NCBI GenBank assembly: GCA_963750995.1
Contig: CAVVST010000002.1
Location: forward strand, 868,001-932,000
DNA length: 64,000 nt
Direction of reading: 5' to 3'
DNA from: CAVVST01 sp963750995
Lineage (GTDB): Bacteria > Acidobacteriota > Vicinamibacteria > Vicinamibacterales > UBA2999
Made by a program: the position numbers and the translations under genes
Part shown: piece after piece, positions 50,212 through 58,709 of the stretch
Position numbering within the stretch: the first letter of the stretch is position 1
Layout of the letters: the number at the start of each line of letters is the position of its first letter
The notes under the pieces: generated by a model
The model's input: the letters and a program-made list of their open reading frames with translations, nothing else
Told to the model about the DNA's origin: nothing
Database searches by the model: none

Positions 50212-50317
50212 GGCTCAAGTGTGCGTCACGATAAGCATGTAAAGTGTTGTATTTAATGTGTTTAGAAGACTCTATTCGACGGCGGGCTGGGATAGCGCAC
50301 ACTCGGCGGTCGGGGTG

Positions 50318-50357
50318 CTGACAAAAACCGTCAACGGCAACAGCCGCGATTTGTCAG
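50318..50357 (-). promoter_or_regulatory. Upstream activator element of pilA copy 1 (putative PilR site)
   Basis: A 40-bp element beginning CTGACAAA and ending TTTGTCAG with GTCAAC inside. It matches 33 of 40 positions with 51221-51260 and starts 107 bp upstream of the -24 element, as a bound NtrC-type activator would need. The rest of the 364-bp gap 50111-50474 holds AT-rich DNA (near 50245), the promoter and the terminator of pilA copy 2. Confidence 0.75.
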
Positions 50358-50405
50358 GGCGTGTTGAGGTCTCACGAGTCGCGCTGGCGACCATCGAACT
50401 TCCGC

Positions 50406-50449
50406 CAAAAACGACTCGAGGGGCCGTTCCAGTGGAACGGCCCCTCGAG
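50406..50449 (-). terminator. Intrinsic terminator of pilA copy 2
   Basis: Perfect 16-bp arms CTCGAGGGGCCGTTCC / GGAACGGCCCCTCGAG (50415-50430, 50434-50449) with a 3-base loop. On the minus strand the stem is followed by TCGTTTTTGG. It lies 25 bp after the stop of pilA copy 2. Confidence 0.9.
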
Positions 50450-50474
50450 GGATTACCCGATGTCGATGGACAGC

Positions 50475-51008
50475 TTACTGAAGAGGCACGCCGCCGGCGA
50501 TCGTCGCGATGGCCGCATTGTCCTGGCGAATCTGGCCCGAGTGATCCGTCGCGAAGAAACGCGTGCCGGTCGTGCCGAGCGTCGCCGGCGCGGCCGTCAC
50601 GAAGAACTGGGTCGAGGTCGCAACGGCGCTGGCGCAGATGTCCGCGGCAAGCACCTGCACACCCGCGGGACCGGGGCCATTGACGAAGTTGTAGCCGCTC
50701 TTCGGCGTCGCAGCCGTGAACGCCGCCGCCAGGTCGCCCGGAACGAACGCCGGGGCGCCGACGACCGGCGGAGTGATCAAACCAGTCGCGGCCGCGCTGA
50801 TGTCATAGCCGCCGCCGCCGCAGCTCGAGGCAAAGGTCGCCTGGGCGCTGCTGATCGTGCGCACCGACCCGATGGCCGACGCTTCGTTACCTGACATGCG
50901 CGCGCGCAGCAGCCCGGGAATGGCGATGGCCGCGATGATGCCGATGATCGCGACGACGATCAGCAGTTCGATAAGGGTGAAACCCTTGTTGTCCTGAATC
51001 CTCTTCAT
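50475..51008 (-). CDS. pilA: Type IV major pilin PilA, copy 2
   Basis: 177 residues; leader MKRIQDNKG then FTLIELLIVVAIIGIIAAIA. Differs from copy 1 at 11 positions, mostly conservative (I/V, S/N, Y/F, A/S, M/Q). The same two cysteines are kept. Directly downstream of pilR on the same strand but separated by 330 bp containing its own promoter, so it is probably transcribed alone and stopped by the strong hairpin at 50406-50449. A recent tandem duplication with little divergence, including the upstream DNA. Confidence 0.93.
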   Translation of the reverse strand: MKRIQDNKGFTLIELLIVVAIIGIIAAIAIPGLLRARMSGNEASAIGSVRTISSAQATFASSCGGGGYDISAAATGLITPPVVGAPAFVPGDLAAAFTAATPKSGYNFVNGPGPAGVQVLAADICASAVATSTQFFVTAAPATLGTTGTRFFATDHSGQIRQDNAAIATIAGGVPLQ

Positions 51009-51099
51009 CCTCTGTGCTCCTCAGTCTGGAATGCCGGTAAACCCGGGCCGCCGAATTGCCGCTGAGGCACCGGCAGCGAACGTTCGTGGCTCGACCATA

Positions 51100-51115
51100 A
51101 GCAACGGCTATGCCG
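51100..51115 (-). promoter_or_regulatory. Sigma-54 promoter of pilA copy 2
   Basis: The minus strand reads CGGCAT-AGCCG-TTGCT: GG-N10-GC spacing and the same spacer as the copy 1 promoter. The -12 GC lies about 93 bases from the ATG. Confidence 0.83.
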
Positions 51116-51220
51116 CTAAAGGTGTGCGATGCTAGTGACACCTAAATAGTTATAAGTAAGTTACTTACAGAAACGAGCCACACGACTGTGCGCCTCGATC
51201 ACTCGCCAGTATCTGGCAGT

Positions 51221-51260
51221 CTGACAAATAGTGTCAACCTGAACTGCCGCGATTTGTCAG
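51221..51260 (-). promoter_or_regulatory. Upstream activator element of pilA copy 2 (putative PilR site)
   Basis: 40 bp from CTGACAAA to TTTGTCAG with GTCAAC and GCCGCGA inside, 106 bp upstream of the -24 element. Between it and the promoter lies AT-rich DNA with the palindrome GTAAGTTACTTAC (51156-51168), a possible bending site. The remainder of the 330-bp gap 51009-51338 is the leader, the promoter and the repeat at 51281. Confidence 0.75.
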
Positions 51261-51280
51261 CGGTCAGACATGGGAGACTT

Positions 51281-51328
51281 GGGGTCAGACCAAGGGTCAG
51301 ACCGTGGTCTGACCCGTGGTCTGACCCC
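51281..51328. repeat. GGTCAGACC quadruple palindrome after pilR
   Basis: GGGGTCAGACC-AAG-GGTCAGACC then GT then GGTCTGACC-CGT-GGTCTGACCCC: 23-base arms, near-perfect. It starts 11 bp past the pilR stop and may end its transcript, but no T-tract follows. GTCAGAC words are widespread repeats in related genomes (general knowledge). Confidence 0.7.
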
Positions 51329-51338
51329 AACTAGCCGG

Positions 51339-52790
51339 TTACCGGAGGTTGTATTTCTTGACGTAGTAGCGGAACGACCGGAAGCTCATGCCGAGAAGCT
51401 CCGCCGCCTTGACCTGGACGCCGCCGGCTCTTGCCAGGGCCAGCGCCAGGTAGTGGCGGTAGAACTCTTCGCCGCGGGCCTCCAGGTCGAACCCGTCACC
51501 CAGGGCGGGCAGACCAGGAAGCGCCTCCGTCGACGCCGGAACGATGGACGACCGTCCCTGGCGGACGTCGTCGGGAAGGCTCTCGGGAAGGATCGCTTCG
51601 GTCCGTTCGAGCGCCACCGCCCGCTCCATCGCGTTCTGGAGCTCCCGCACGTTTCCGCGCCACTCGTGCTCCCGCAGCAACTGCAGCGCGGGCGCCGAAA
51701 TGGTCTTGACGGTCTTCCCCATCTGCGTGGCGAACTGCTCGAGGAAGTGCCCGGCGAGGAGCGGGACATCTTCCATCCGGTCGCGCAGCGGCGGCACCTG
51801 GATCGAAAGCACGTTGAGGCGGTAGTACAAGTCCTCGCGAAACCGTCCGTCGGCCACCATCTTCGGGAGGTCCTGATTGGTGGCGGCGATGATCCGGACA
51901 TCGGCCTGCACTTCGTCGGTGCCCCCGAGGCGCCGGAAGCGGCGATCCTGGATGACGCGCAGCAGCTTGACCTGCATCGACGTCGCCATCTCGCCGATTT
52001 CGTCGAGGAAGATGCTGCCGCCTTCCGCCACCTCCATCAGACCCTTCTTGTTGACGTGCGCGTCGGTGAAGGCGCCACGCAAATGGCCGAAGAGCTCCGA
52101 CTCGAGCAGCGTCTCCGGAACGGCGCCGCAATTCACGGCGACGAACGGACGATCTCGCCTGAGAGAGTTGAAATGAATCGCCCGCGCCACCAGTTCCTTG
52201 CCGGTGCCGGACTCGCCGCTGACCAGCACGGTGCTGCTGGTGTTGGCAACGGTCTGGATGGTGGAAAACACCACCTGCATCGCATCACTGCGGCCGAGGA
52301 TGCTGGAAAATTCATGGCGGCTATTGAGGGCGCGCTTCAGCAGCAGATTTTCCTGTTTCAGCCGCGTGGTCTCGAGGTGCTGCCGGATCTTGAGCCGGAG
52401 CTCGTCCATGCTGAACGGCTTCGTGAAGTAGTCGAGCGCGCCGAGCCGCATCGCCTCCACCGCGGTTTCCGTGGACGCGAACGCCGTCATCATGAACGCG
52501 AGAATCTCGGGGTCGATCTGCTTGGCGGCGCGCAGCACCTCGACGCCGCTGATGTCGGGCATCCTGATATCGGACAGCAGCAGATCAAACGGCTCGGTGC
52601 GGAGGCGGTCGAGACCGTCCGTCCCGTTCTGCGCGACCACGACGTCGTAGCCATCGCGCCTCAGAACGATCCGCAGCATCTCGCGCATCGACGGCTCGTC
52701 GTCGACGATGAGGATGCGCGGTTTCGGCGTCGGCTCGGCGCGCTCAGGGGTGTCCGCCGACTCGTTCCGCCGGATTGCGGGCTGGGTCAC
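51339..52790 (-). CDS. pilR: Sigma-54 response regulator PilR (variant GAFTDA motif)
   Basis: 483 residues: receiver domain (ILIVDDEPSMREML, phospho-acceptor in LLLSDIRMPDISG, FTKPFSMDEL), AAA+ domain with Walker A SGESGTGKE, Walker B GSIFLDEIGEM, and a Fis-like C-terminus ending AAELLGMSFRSFRYYVKKY. The sigma-54 contact loop reads GAFTDA (HLRGAFTDAHVNKKG) instead of GAFTGA. GTG 52790 overlaps the pilS stop (GTGA). It should activate the two adjacent sigma-54-dependent pilA promoters. Confidence 0.92.
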   Translation of the reverse strand: MTQPAIRRNESADTPERAEPTPKPRILIVDDEPSMREMLRIVLRRDGYDVVVAQNGTDGLDRLRTEPFDLLLSDIRMPDISGVEVLRAAKQIDPEILAFMMTAFASTETAVEAMRLGALDYFTKPFSMDELRLKIRQHLETTRLKQENLLLKRALNSRHEFSSILGRSDAMQVVFSTIQTVANTSSTVLVSGESGTGKELVARAIHFNSLRRDRPFVAVNCGAVPETLLESELFGHLRGAFTDAHVNKKGLMEVAEGGSIFLDEIGEMATSMQVKLLRVIQDRRFRRLGGTDEVQADVRIIAATNQDLPKMVADGRFREDLYYRLNVLSIQVPPLRDRMEDVPLLAGHFLEQFATQMGKTVKTISAPALQLLREHEWRGNVRELQNAMERAVALERTEAILPESLPDDVRQGRSSIVPASTEALPGLPALGDGFDLEARGEEFYRHYLALALARAGGVQVKAAELLGMSFRSFRYYVKKYNLR

Positions 52791-54472
52791 CGTGTCTCCT
52801 CCCGCACCGCGACCGACGGAACCGCGCCAGGCGGCATGCTGTCGGTTGGATGCACAGGCAGGCGCACCCGGACCGTCGTGCCGACGCCCACCGTGGACGA
52901 CACCTGGATGACGCCGCCGTAATCGCTCACGATGCGGTGGACAATGGCCAGGCCCAGACCGGTGCCGCGTTCAAACGTGCTGCGATAGGGCTGAAAGATG
53001 CTGTCGAGTTCCTCGGCGGGAATGCCGCGCCCTTCGTCCTGCACGCAGAGCACGACCTCGTCCTGCGACGTCGCGCGATCTGTCTCGACTGACAACAGCA
53101 AGCGGCCCCCCTCGGGCATGGCGCGCAGCCCGTTGGTCGCGATGTTCCATAGAATCTGCCGGATCTGGCTCTCGTCCGCCTCGAACCAGACCGGAGCCGG
53201 CGGCACTTCGACGTCGACCGTGTGCGTGTCTCGCGCCTCTGAACTGTTCCGCAGGAGGGTGGCCGCGTCGGTCACCACCTTGCCGAGATCCAGTTGCGCT
53301 ACGGCAAACTTCTGCGGGCGCGCGTACGCGAGGAACGAGCGAATCGTATCGTTCAGCCGTTCCGACTCCCGCAGGACGATGTCCATCAACTGAGCCTGGT
53401 CGTCGCTGAGCTGCAGCTCCTGCCGCAACACCTGGATGGATCCGGACATCGACGCCAGTGGATTGCGAATCTCGTGCGCGATGCCGGCCGCCATTTCCCC
53501 CAGGGCGGCAAGGCGCTGCTGCAGCCGCGCGTTCCGTTCGAGACGCTTGAGCTCGGTCACGTCCTGGAACGTGAACAGGTAACCGTGCCGGCCGTCGGGA
53601 AACGCGATCATCGTTGCCATTATTCCGATGTCGATCAGTTTCCCGTGACCGTTGCGGTATTCCAGATCGACCCGCAGGCTGCGCGCCTGGGCGAGGGTGA
53701 TCAGCTGCGCGCGGACCGTCGGCGGCAACTGCAGCACCTCGATGACGTCCTGGCCGAGGGCCTGATCGGCGGGCACACCGGTGATCGTCGCCGCGGCCCG
53801 GTTGAAGGTCAGCACGCGCCTCTCGACATCGGTGGTCACCAGCCCGCTCAGGAGGCTGTCGATGACGTACTCGTTGTACGCGCGCAGGTCGGCGATCTGG
53901 TGCGACGCCACCGCCAGCCGTGCATCCGCGGACCGGAGCCGTTCGGCCAGCGAACCCGCCAGCAGGGCGACAGCGAGAAAACCGAACAGGTTGATGGCAA
54001 CGGTGTACTGGGCGAATCGCCAGGTTGGCAGCTCCAGCTCCTGAATCGCCATCCAGTACGGGACCATCTCGACGTACTGCGCCATGACGATGGCGAGATA
54101 CAGCAGCGCGCCAAGGATGGCCACCTGCAGCGCGCCGCGGCGGAAGCTGATGGTGCTGGCGGCGATGATGGGCAGGAAATAAAGCGAGGAAAAGTAGCTG
54201 ACGATGCCGCCAGTGAGCGCGATGAACCCCGAGACCAGCAGCGCATCGACGCCGAGTTGCAGGTCCGCCACCCACGGGTGTCGATTGACGAGCCGGAGCG
54301 TCAGGAAATACACGACGCTGAGCCCGTAGGTCAGGCCGATCAGGAAAAAGAACGGATCAACCGGAAACGCGCCCGGGCGGTTCAGCTGAATCAGGATCGC
54401 CGAACCGAGCAGTAGCGTGCCGACGACAACGCGGACGGCGATGAGCCGAGACAGCCGCGAGCGAAGGTCCAA
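52787..54472 (-). CDS. pilS: Sensor histidine kinase PilS
   Basis: 561 residues from TTG 54472. Six hydrophobic segments in the first 190 residues (for example VVVGTLLLGSAILIQL, FFFLIGLTYGLSVVYFL, LLVSGFIALTGGIV), the six-helix arrangement of PilS. Then a PAS domain (VIDSLLSGLVTTDVERRVL), HisKA with His in GIAHEIRNPLASMSGSIQVL, and HATPase motifs WNIATNGLRAM, DEGRGIP, GTGLGLAIVHRIV. In known systems PilS senses pilin in the membrane and controls PilR. Coupled to pilR by stop/start overlap; 12 bp after pilC. Confidence 0.92.
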   Translation of the reverse strand: MDLRSRLSRLIAVRVVVGTLLLGSAILIQLNRPGAFPVDPFFFLIGLTYGLSVVYFLTLRLVNRHPWVADLQLGVDALLVSGFIALTGGIVSYFSSLYFLPIIAASTISFRRGALQVAILGALLYLAIVMAQYVEMVPYWMAIQELELPTWRFAQYTVAINLFGFLAVALLAGSLAERLRSADARLAVASHQIADLRAYNEYVIDSLLSGLVTTDVERRVLTFNRAAATITGVPADQALGQDVIEVLQLPPTVRAQLITLAQARSLRVDLEYRNGHGKLIDIGIMATMIAFPDGRHGYLFTFQDVTELKRLERNARLQQRLAALGEMAAGIAHEIRNPLASMSGSIQVLRQELQLSDDQAQLMDIVLRESERLNDTIRSFLAYARPQKFAVAQLDLGKVVTDAATLLRNSSEARDTHTVDVEVPPAPVWFEADESQIRQILWNIATNGLRAMPEGGRLLLSVETDRATSQDEVVLCVQDEGRGIPAEELDSIFQPYRSTFERGTGLGLAIVHRIVSDYGGVIQVSSTVGVGTTVRVRLPVHPTDSMPPGAVPSVAVREETR

Positions 54473-54484
54473 TCCGGCCTCGGT

Positions 54485-55708
54485 CTAACTGCCGCCGGTC
54501 AGATTGCTGATCAGCGCGAAAATCGGCATGTACATCGCGATGACGATGCCGCCGACCACGCCGCCGAGCAGGGCAATCATGATTGGCTCGAGCAACGTCA
54601 GGAGGCCAGCCACCGCGACGTCCACTTCTTCTTCGTAAAAGTCGGCAATCTTCGACAACATCGTGTCGAGCGCGCCGGTCGACTCGCCGACGCTGATCAT
54701 CTGGACGACCATCGGCGGGAAGACCGCCGTCTGCCGCAGCGGGTTGGCAATCGTCTCGCCCCCCTCGATGCTCTTCCGTGTCGTGTAGATCGCCTGCTCG
54801 ACGACGGCGTTGCCGGCGGTACGCGCCGTGATCTCGAGCGCCTCGAGAATCGAGACGCCAGACGCCAGCAGCGTGGACAGGGTCCGGCAGAACCGCGCCA
54901 CCGCGATCTTGCGCATCAACAGCCCCAGCACCGGCAGCTTGAGGACGATGCGGTCGATCGTCATCCGGCCGTTCGGTGTCGCGTAATAGGAGCGAAACGC
55001 GAACCCCAGTCCGACCAGGCCGGCGATCAGGAACGGACCGAAGCGAACCAGGCCGTTGCTGAGGGCAATCACGACACGGGTCGGCAGCGGCAGCTCGGCG
55101 CCGAGCCCGGCGAACAACGTGGCGAACGTGGGGATAACTTTCCACAGAATGGCGCCGACGACGACGGCGGCGATCACGATGACCGCGATCGGGTAGATCA
55201 TCGCCGACTGGACTTGGCCCTTCAGCTTCACGGCCTTCTCGATGTAGGTCGCGAGACGTTTGAGGATCGCGTCGAGGATGCCCCCCGCTTCGCCCGCGGC
55301 GATCATGTTGGTGAAGAGCGCGTCGAACGCTTTCGGGTGACGGCTCATGGCCTCGGCCAGCGACAGGCCGCTTTCCACGTCGGCGCGCGTGGCAAGGATG
55401 ACCTGGCCGAAGTTCTGATCCTCGGCCTGCGTGCCGAGGATCTCGAGGCACTGCACGAGCGGCAGGCCCGCGCCGATCATCACCGAAAACTGCCGCGTGA
55501 AGACGGCAAGATCCTTGGCCTTGACGCCTTTGGCGCGCGGCTTCTTCGCCGGCTTCGCCGCCGCCTCCTTGACCGGGTTGATCTGCGTAACCTGGATCTG
55601 CTCCCGGCGCAGGGCGGCAACGGCCGCATCCATCGTGTCGGCGATGCGCTCGCCCGTCACCTTCTGACCGGCGCGTGAACGTCCGCTGTATGCAAAAGTC
55701 GTTGCCAT
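54485..55708 (-). CDS. pilC: Type IV pilus inner-membrane platform protein PilC
   Basis: 407 residues with the two GspF/PilC domains. N-terminal FAYSGRSRAGQKVTGERIA; first domain VFTRQFSVMIGAGLPLVQCLEIL to FTNMIAAGEAGGILDAIL; helices AMIYPIAVIVIAAVVVGAIL and FLIAGLVGLGFAF; second domain FCRTLSTLLASGVSILEALE to MISVGESTGALDTMLSKIADFY; final helix LLTLLEPIMIALLGGVVGG. It couples PilB/PilT motion to pilin assembly and removal. Intact; lies 3 bp downstream of pilT. Confidence 0.95.
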   Translation of the reverse strand: MATTFAYSGRSRAGQKVTGERIADTMDAAVAALRREQIQVTQINPVKEAAAKPAKKPRAKGVKAKDLAVFTRQFSVMIGAGLPLVQCLEILGTQAEDQNFGQVILATRADVESGLSLAEAMSRHPKAFDALFTNMIAAGEAGGILDAILKRLATYIEKAVKLKGQVQSAMIYPIAVIVIAAVVVGAILWKVIPTFATLFAGLGAELPLPTRVVIALSNGLVRFGPFLIAGLVGLGFAFRSYYATPNGRMTIDRIVLKLPVLGLLMRKIAVARFCRTLSTLLASGVSILEALEITARTAGNAVVEQAIYTTRKSIEGGETIANPLRQTAVFPPMVVQMISVGESTGALDTMLSKIADFYEEEVDVAVAGLLTLLEPIMIALLGGVVGGIVIAMYMPIFALISNLTGGS

Positions 55709-55711
55709 GTT

Positions 55712-56839
55712 CTACCTTCCAACCACCGGCCGCGCAGGCGCGCCGGCCCGTCCAAGACCGGCGCCTGCGACGACGCCCGCCCCGCGGTTGATCATTTCCT
55801 GGAGTTCGTCGCGGTTCGACGACTTCTCCATTGCCGTCTCCAGCGTGATCTTCTTCTGCTGGTACAGCGTCGCCAGCGACTGGTTCGCCGTCTGCATCCC
55901 GTACTTTTCCTGGCCGGTCTGCATCGCCGAATAGATCTGGTGGATCTTGTCCTCCCGGATCAGGTTCCGAATCGCCGGGGTGGGAATCATGATCTCGAGC
56001 GACACGATGCGGCCGCCGCCGATCTTCGGGCACAGCGCCTGGCAGACGATGCCCTCGAGCACGAGCGAGAGCTGGGTCCGGATCTGGCTCTGCTGGTGCG
56101 ACGGGAAGACGTCGATGATGCGGTTGATCGTCTGCGCCGCCGAGTTGGTATGGAGCGTGCCGAACGTCAAGTGGCCCGTCTCCGCGATCCGCAGCGCCGC
56201 TTCCACCGTCTCCAGGTCGCGCATCTCGCCGATCAGGACGATGTCGGGGTCCTCGCGGAGGGCGGCGCGGAGCGCGTTGGTGAAACTCTGCGTGTCACCG
56301 TGCACTTCGCGCTGGTTCACCAGGCAGCCCTGGTGCTGGTGCACGAACTCGATCGGATCCTCGATCGTCAGGATGTGATCTTTCCGCTCCTTGTTGATCT
56401 TGTCGATCATCGCCGCCAGCGTCGTCGACTTGCCGCTGCCGGTCGGGCCAGTGACGAGGACGAGGCCGCGCGGTCGCTCGGCCAGCGTCGCCAGCACGGA
56501 CGGCAGGCCGAGTTCGTGGAACGCGCGGATCTTTTCAGGGATGAGCCGGTAGACAGCGCCGACGGCGCCGCGCTGGTGGAACATGTTGCAGCGAAAGCGC
56601 GCCAGCCCCTGGATGCCGAACGAGAAATCCAGTTCCAGCGTCTCCTCGAACCGTTTCTTCTGTGAATCGGTGAGCACGCTATAGGTGAGCTGCTTGGTAT
56701 CCGCCGAGCTCAGTTCGGGCAGCTCGAGGCGTTCGAGATGCCCGTGGATGCGGATCTGCGGAGGGGTCTTGGTCGTAATGTGAAGGTCCGACCCGTTCAC
56801 CTCGACGACCTTGTGCAGCAATTCCGGTAGCGTAGCCAT
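55712..56839 (-). CDS. pilT: Pilus retraction ATPase PilT
   Basis: 375 residues. LHKVVEVNGSDLHITTKTPP at the N-terminus, Walker A VTGPTGSGKST, Asp box TIEDPIEFVHQHQGCLVNQRE, Walker B DPDIVLIGEMRDLETVEAAL, His box TGHLTFGTLHTNSAAQTINR, and the AIRNLIREDKIHQIYSAMQT region, the retraction-associated AIRNLIRE motif. It drives pilus disassembly. The last 15 residues are a Gly/Ala/Pro/Arg tail. In operon between pilB and pilC. Confidence 0.96.
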   Translation of the reverse strand: MATLPELLHKVVEVNGSDLHITTKTPPQIRIHGHLERLELPELSSADTKQLTYSVLTDSQKKRFEETLELDFSFGIQGLARFRCNMFHQRGAVGAVYRLIPEKIRAFHELGLPSVLATLAERPRGLVLVTGPTGSGKSTTLAAMIDKINKERKDHILTIEDPIEFVHQHQGCLVNQREVHGDTQSFTNALRAALREDPDIVLIGEMRDLETVEAALRIAETGHLTFGTLHTNSAAQTINRIIDVFPSHQQSQIRTQLSLVLEGIVCQALCPKIGGGRIVSLEIMIPTPAIRNLIREDKIHQIYSAMQTGQEKYGMQTANQSLATLYQQKKITLETAMEKSSNRDELQEMINRGAGVVAGAGLGRAGAPARPVVGR

Positions 56840-56862
56840 TGTGTGTACCGTCTCCCTGACAG

Positions 56863-58634
56863 TTACTTCACTGTCTCCCTGACGACCTCGTCGATCGTCG
56901 TGACGCCTTCCTTCACCTTTTCGAGGCCGCTCATGCGCAGTGTGAGCATCCCTTCCTCGACCGCCTTGCGCCGCAGCTCGAGCGACGAGGCGCCGACCAG
57001 GATGAGCTCTCTTAATTCCTCGGTCACTTCCATCACTTCGTACAGACCCACGCGGCCCTTAAAACCGGTGTTATTGCACTTTTCGCAGCCTTTGCCCTTG
57101 TTTGGCACCACTTTCTTGGCGTCGGCGGGCGAGAACCCCGCCTGGGTGAGGGCGGCGTGGGGGTCGGGTTGGGTTCTCGTGCAGTTCTTGCAGATGCGGC
57201 GCACCAGGCGCTGGGCGCACACCAGGTTGAGCGAACTGGCGACCAGGAACGGCTCAATCCCCATGTTCATCAACCGGTTGACGGTGCTGGGGGCGTCGTT
57301 GGTGTGCAGCGTCGAGAGGACGAGGTGGCCGGTGAGCGCCGCCTTGACGGCGATTTCCGCCGTCTCGAAGTCGCGGATCTCGCCGACCAGAATGATGTTC
57401 GGGTCCTGCCGGAGGAAGCTGCGCAGCGCCGCGGCGAACGTCAGGCCGATGCTCTCGCGCACCTGCACCTGGTTCACGCCCATCAGGTTGAATTCGACCG
57501 GGTCTTCCGCGGTCATGATGTTGGTGTCGACGGTGTTGATCCGCGAGATCGACGAGTACAGCGTGTTGGTTTTGCCGGAGCCGGTCGGGCCGGTGACGAG
57601 CACCATGCCCCACGGCTTCTGGATCTGCCGCTCGAACTTCGGCAGCGAGTCCGGCTCGAACCCGAGCTTCGTCATGTCGAGCATCAGCTTGTCCTTGTCG
57701 AGCAGACGCATGACGATCTTTTCGCCAAACAGCGTCGGCAGACAGGAGACGCGGAAGTCGATGTCTTTCGGCTGGCCGTTGTCCTGGAAACGGATCTTGA
57801 TGCGGCCGTCCTGCGGCAGGCGCTTCTCGGCGATGTCGAGCTTCGCCATGATCTTGATGCGCGACGTCATCGCATCGCGGAACTTCATCGGCGGCTGCAT
57901 GATGTTGTAGAGCAGGCCGTCGATGCGGTAGCGCACGCGCAGCTCTTTTTCGTACGGCTCGATGTGGATGTCGCTCGCGCCCTTCTGGATCGCGGACATC
58001 AGCAGCACGTTCACCAGCTTGATGATCGGCGCCTCTTCGCCCTGCTTGGCGAGCGTTTCGGCGCTGATCTCCTCGAGCTCTTCGAGGACTTCGACGTCCG
58101 TCGTCGGAAATCGTCGGCAGGTTCTCGAGCGCCTTGCTGGCGACCTCGAGCGCGCTGACCGTCGGCACCGCGGAACCGCCCTTGCTGCCGCCGGCGGCTG
58201 CCGCCACCTTGCCGTAGTACTTGGCGATCGCGTCCGAGCACGGCGATCTCGGACGCCACGACCGGCTCCACGTTGTAGCCCGTCATGAACCGGATGTCGT
58301 CCATGGCGAACACGTTGGTCGGGTCGGTCATCGCGATCGTCAGCGTCGCGCCGGCGCGCGACAACGGGATCGACCTGGTACTTCTGGGCTGTCTCTCGCG
58401 GGAACCAGCTTGACGATCGCCGGGTCGATCTCGAAGGCGCCAAGCGCGATCGAGGGCACGCCGGACTGCTTGCTGAGCAGCGCGGTGATCTCGTCGTCCT
58501 TGACGAAGCCCGAGCATGATCGAGATTTAAGCCGAGCTTCCCCCCGTTCTGGCGCTGATGTTCAAGCGCCGCCTGCAACTGGTCGTCGTGATGCGCTTCT
58601 CCTTGAGAAGCAGCTCACCGATTCGAGCGGCCAT
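56863..58634 (-). CDS. pilB: Pilus assembly ATPase PilB (several frameshifts in the first third)
   Basis: ATG 58634 gives MAARIGELLLKEKRIT, the GSPII_E N-domain start; then QAALEHQRQNGGKLGL. After several frame changes (near 58580, 58520, 58380, 58240, 58110) the catalytic part is continuous: ASDIHIEPYEKELRVRYRID, Walker A VTGPTGSGKTNTLYS, TAEDPVEFNLMGVNQVQV, Walker B DPNIILVGEIRDFETAEIAV, LSTLHTNDAPSTVNRLMNMG and the zinc tetracysteine CKNC...CEKCNNTGF. About 585 residues after repair. First gene of the pilBTCSRA order. Confidence 0.92.
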
Positions 58635-58709
58635 TGATGGTCAAATAAGGACGTGTAGACCCGTTGTTGAAAACCGATGGCCTGTGGCGTGAATGCGGCT
58701 TCGAACCAG

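Noticed and set aside
54357..56033. 558-codon minus-strand frame overlapping pilC and pilT
   Set aside because: Out of frame with the clear PilC and PilT proteins; no recognisable domain.
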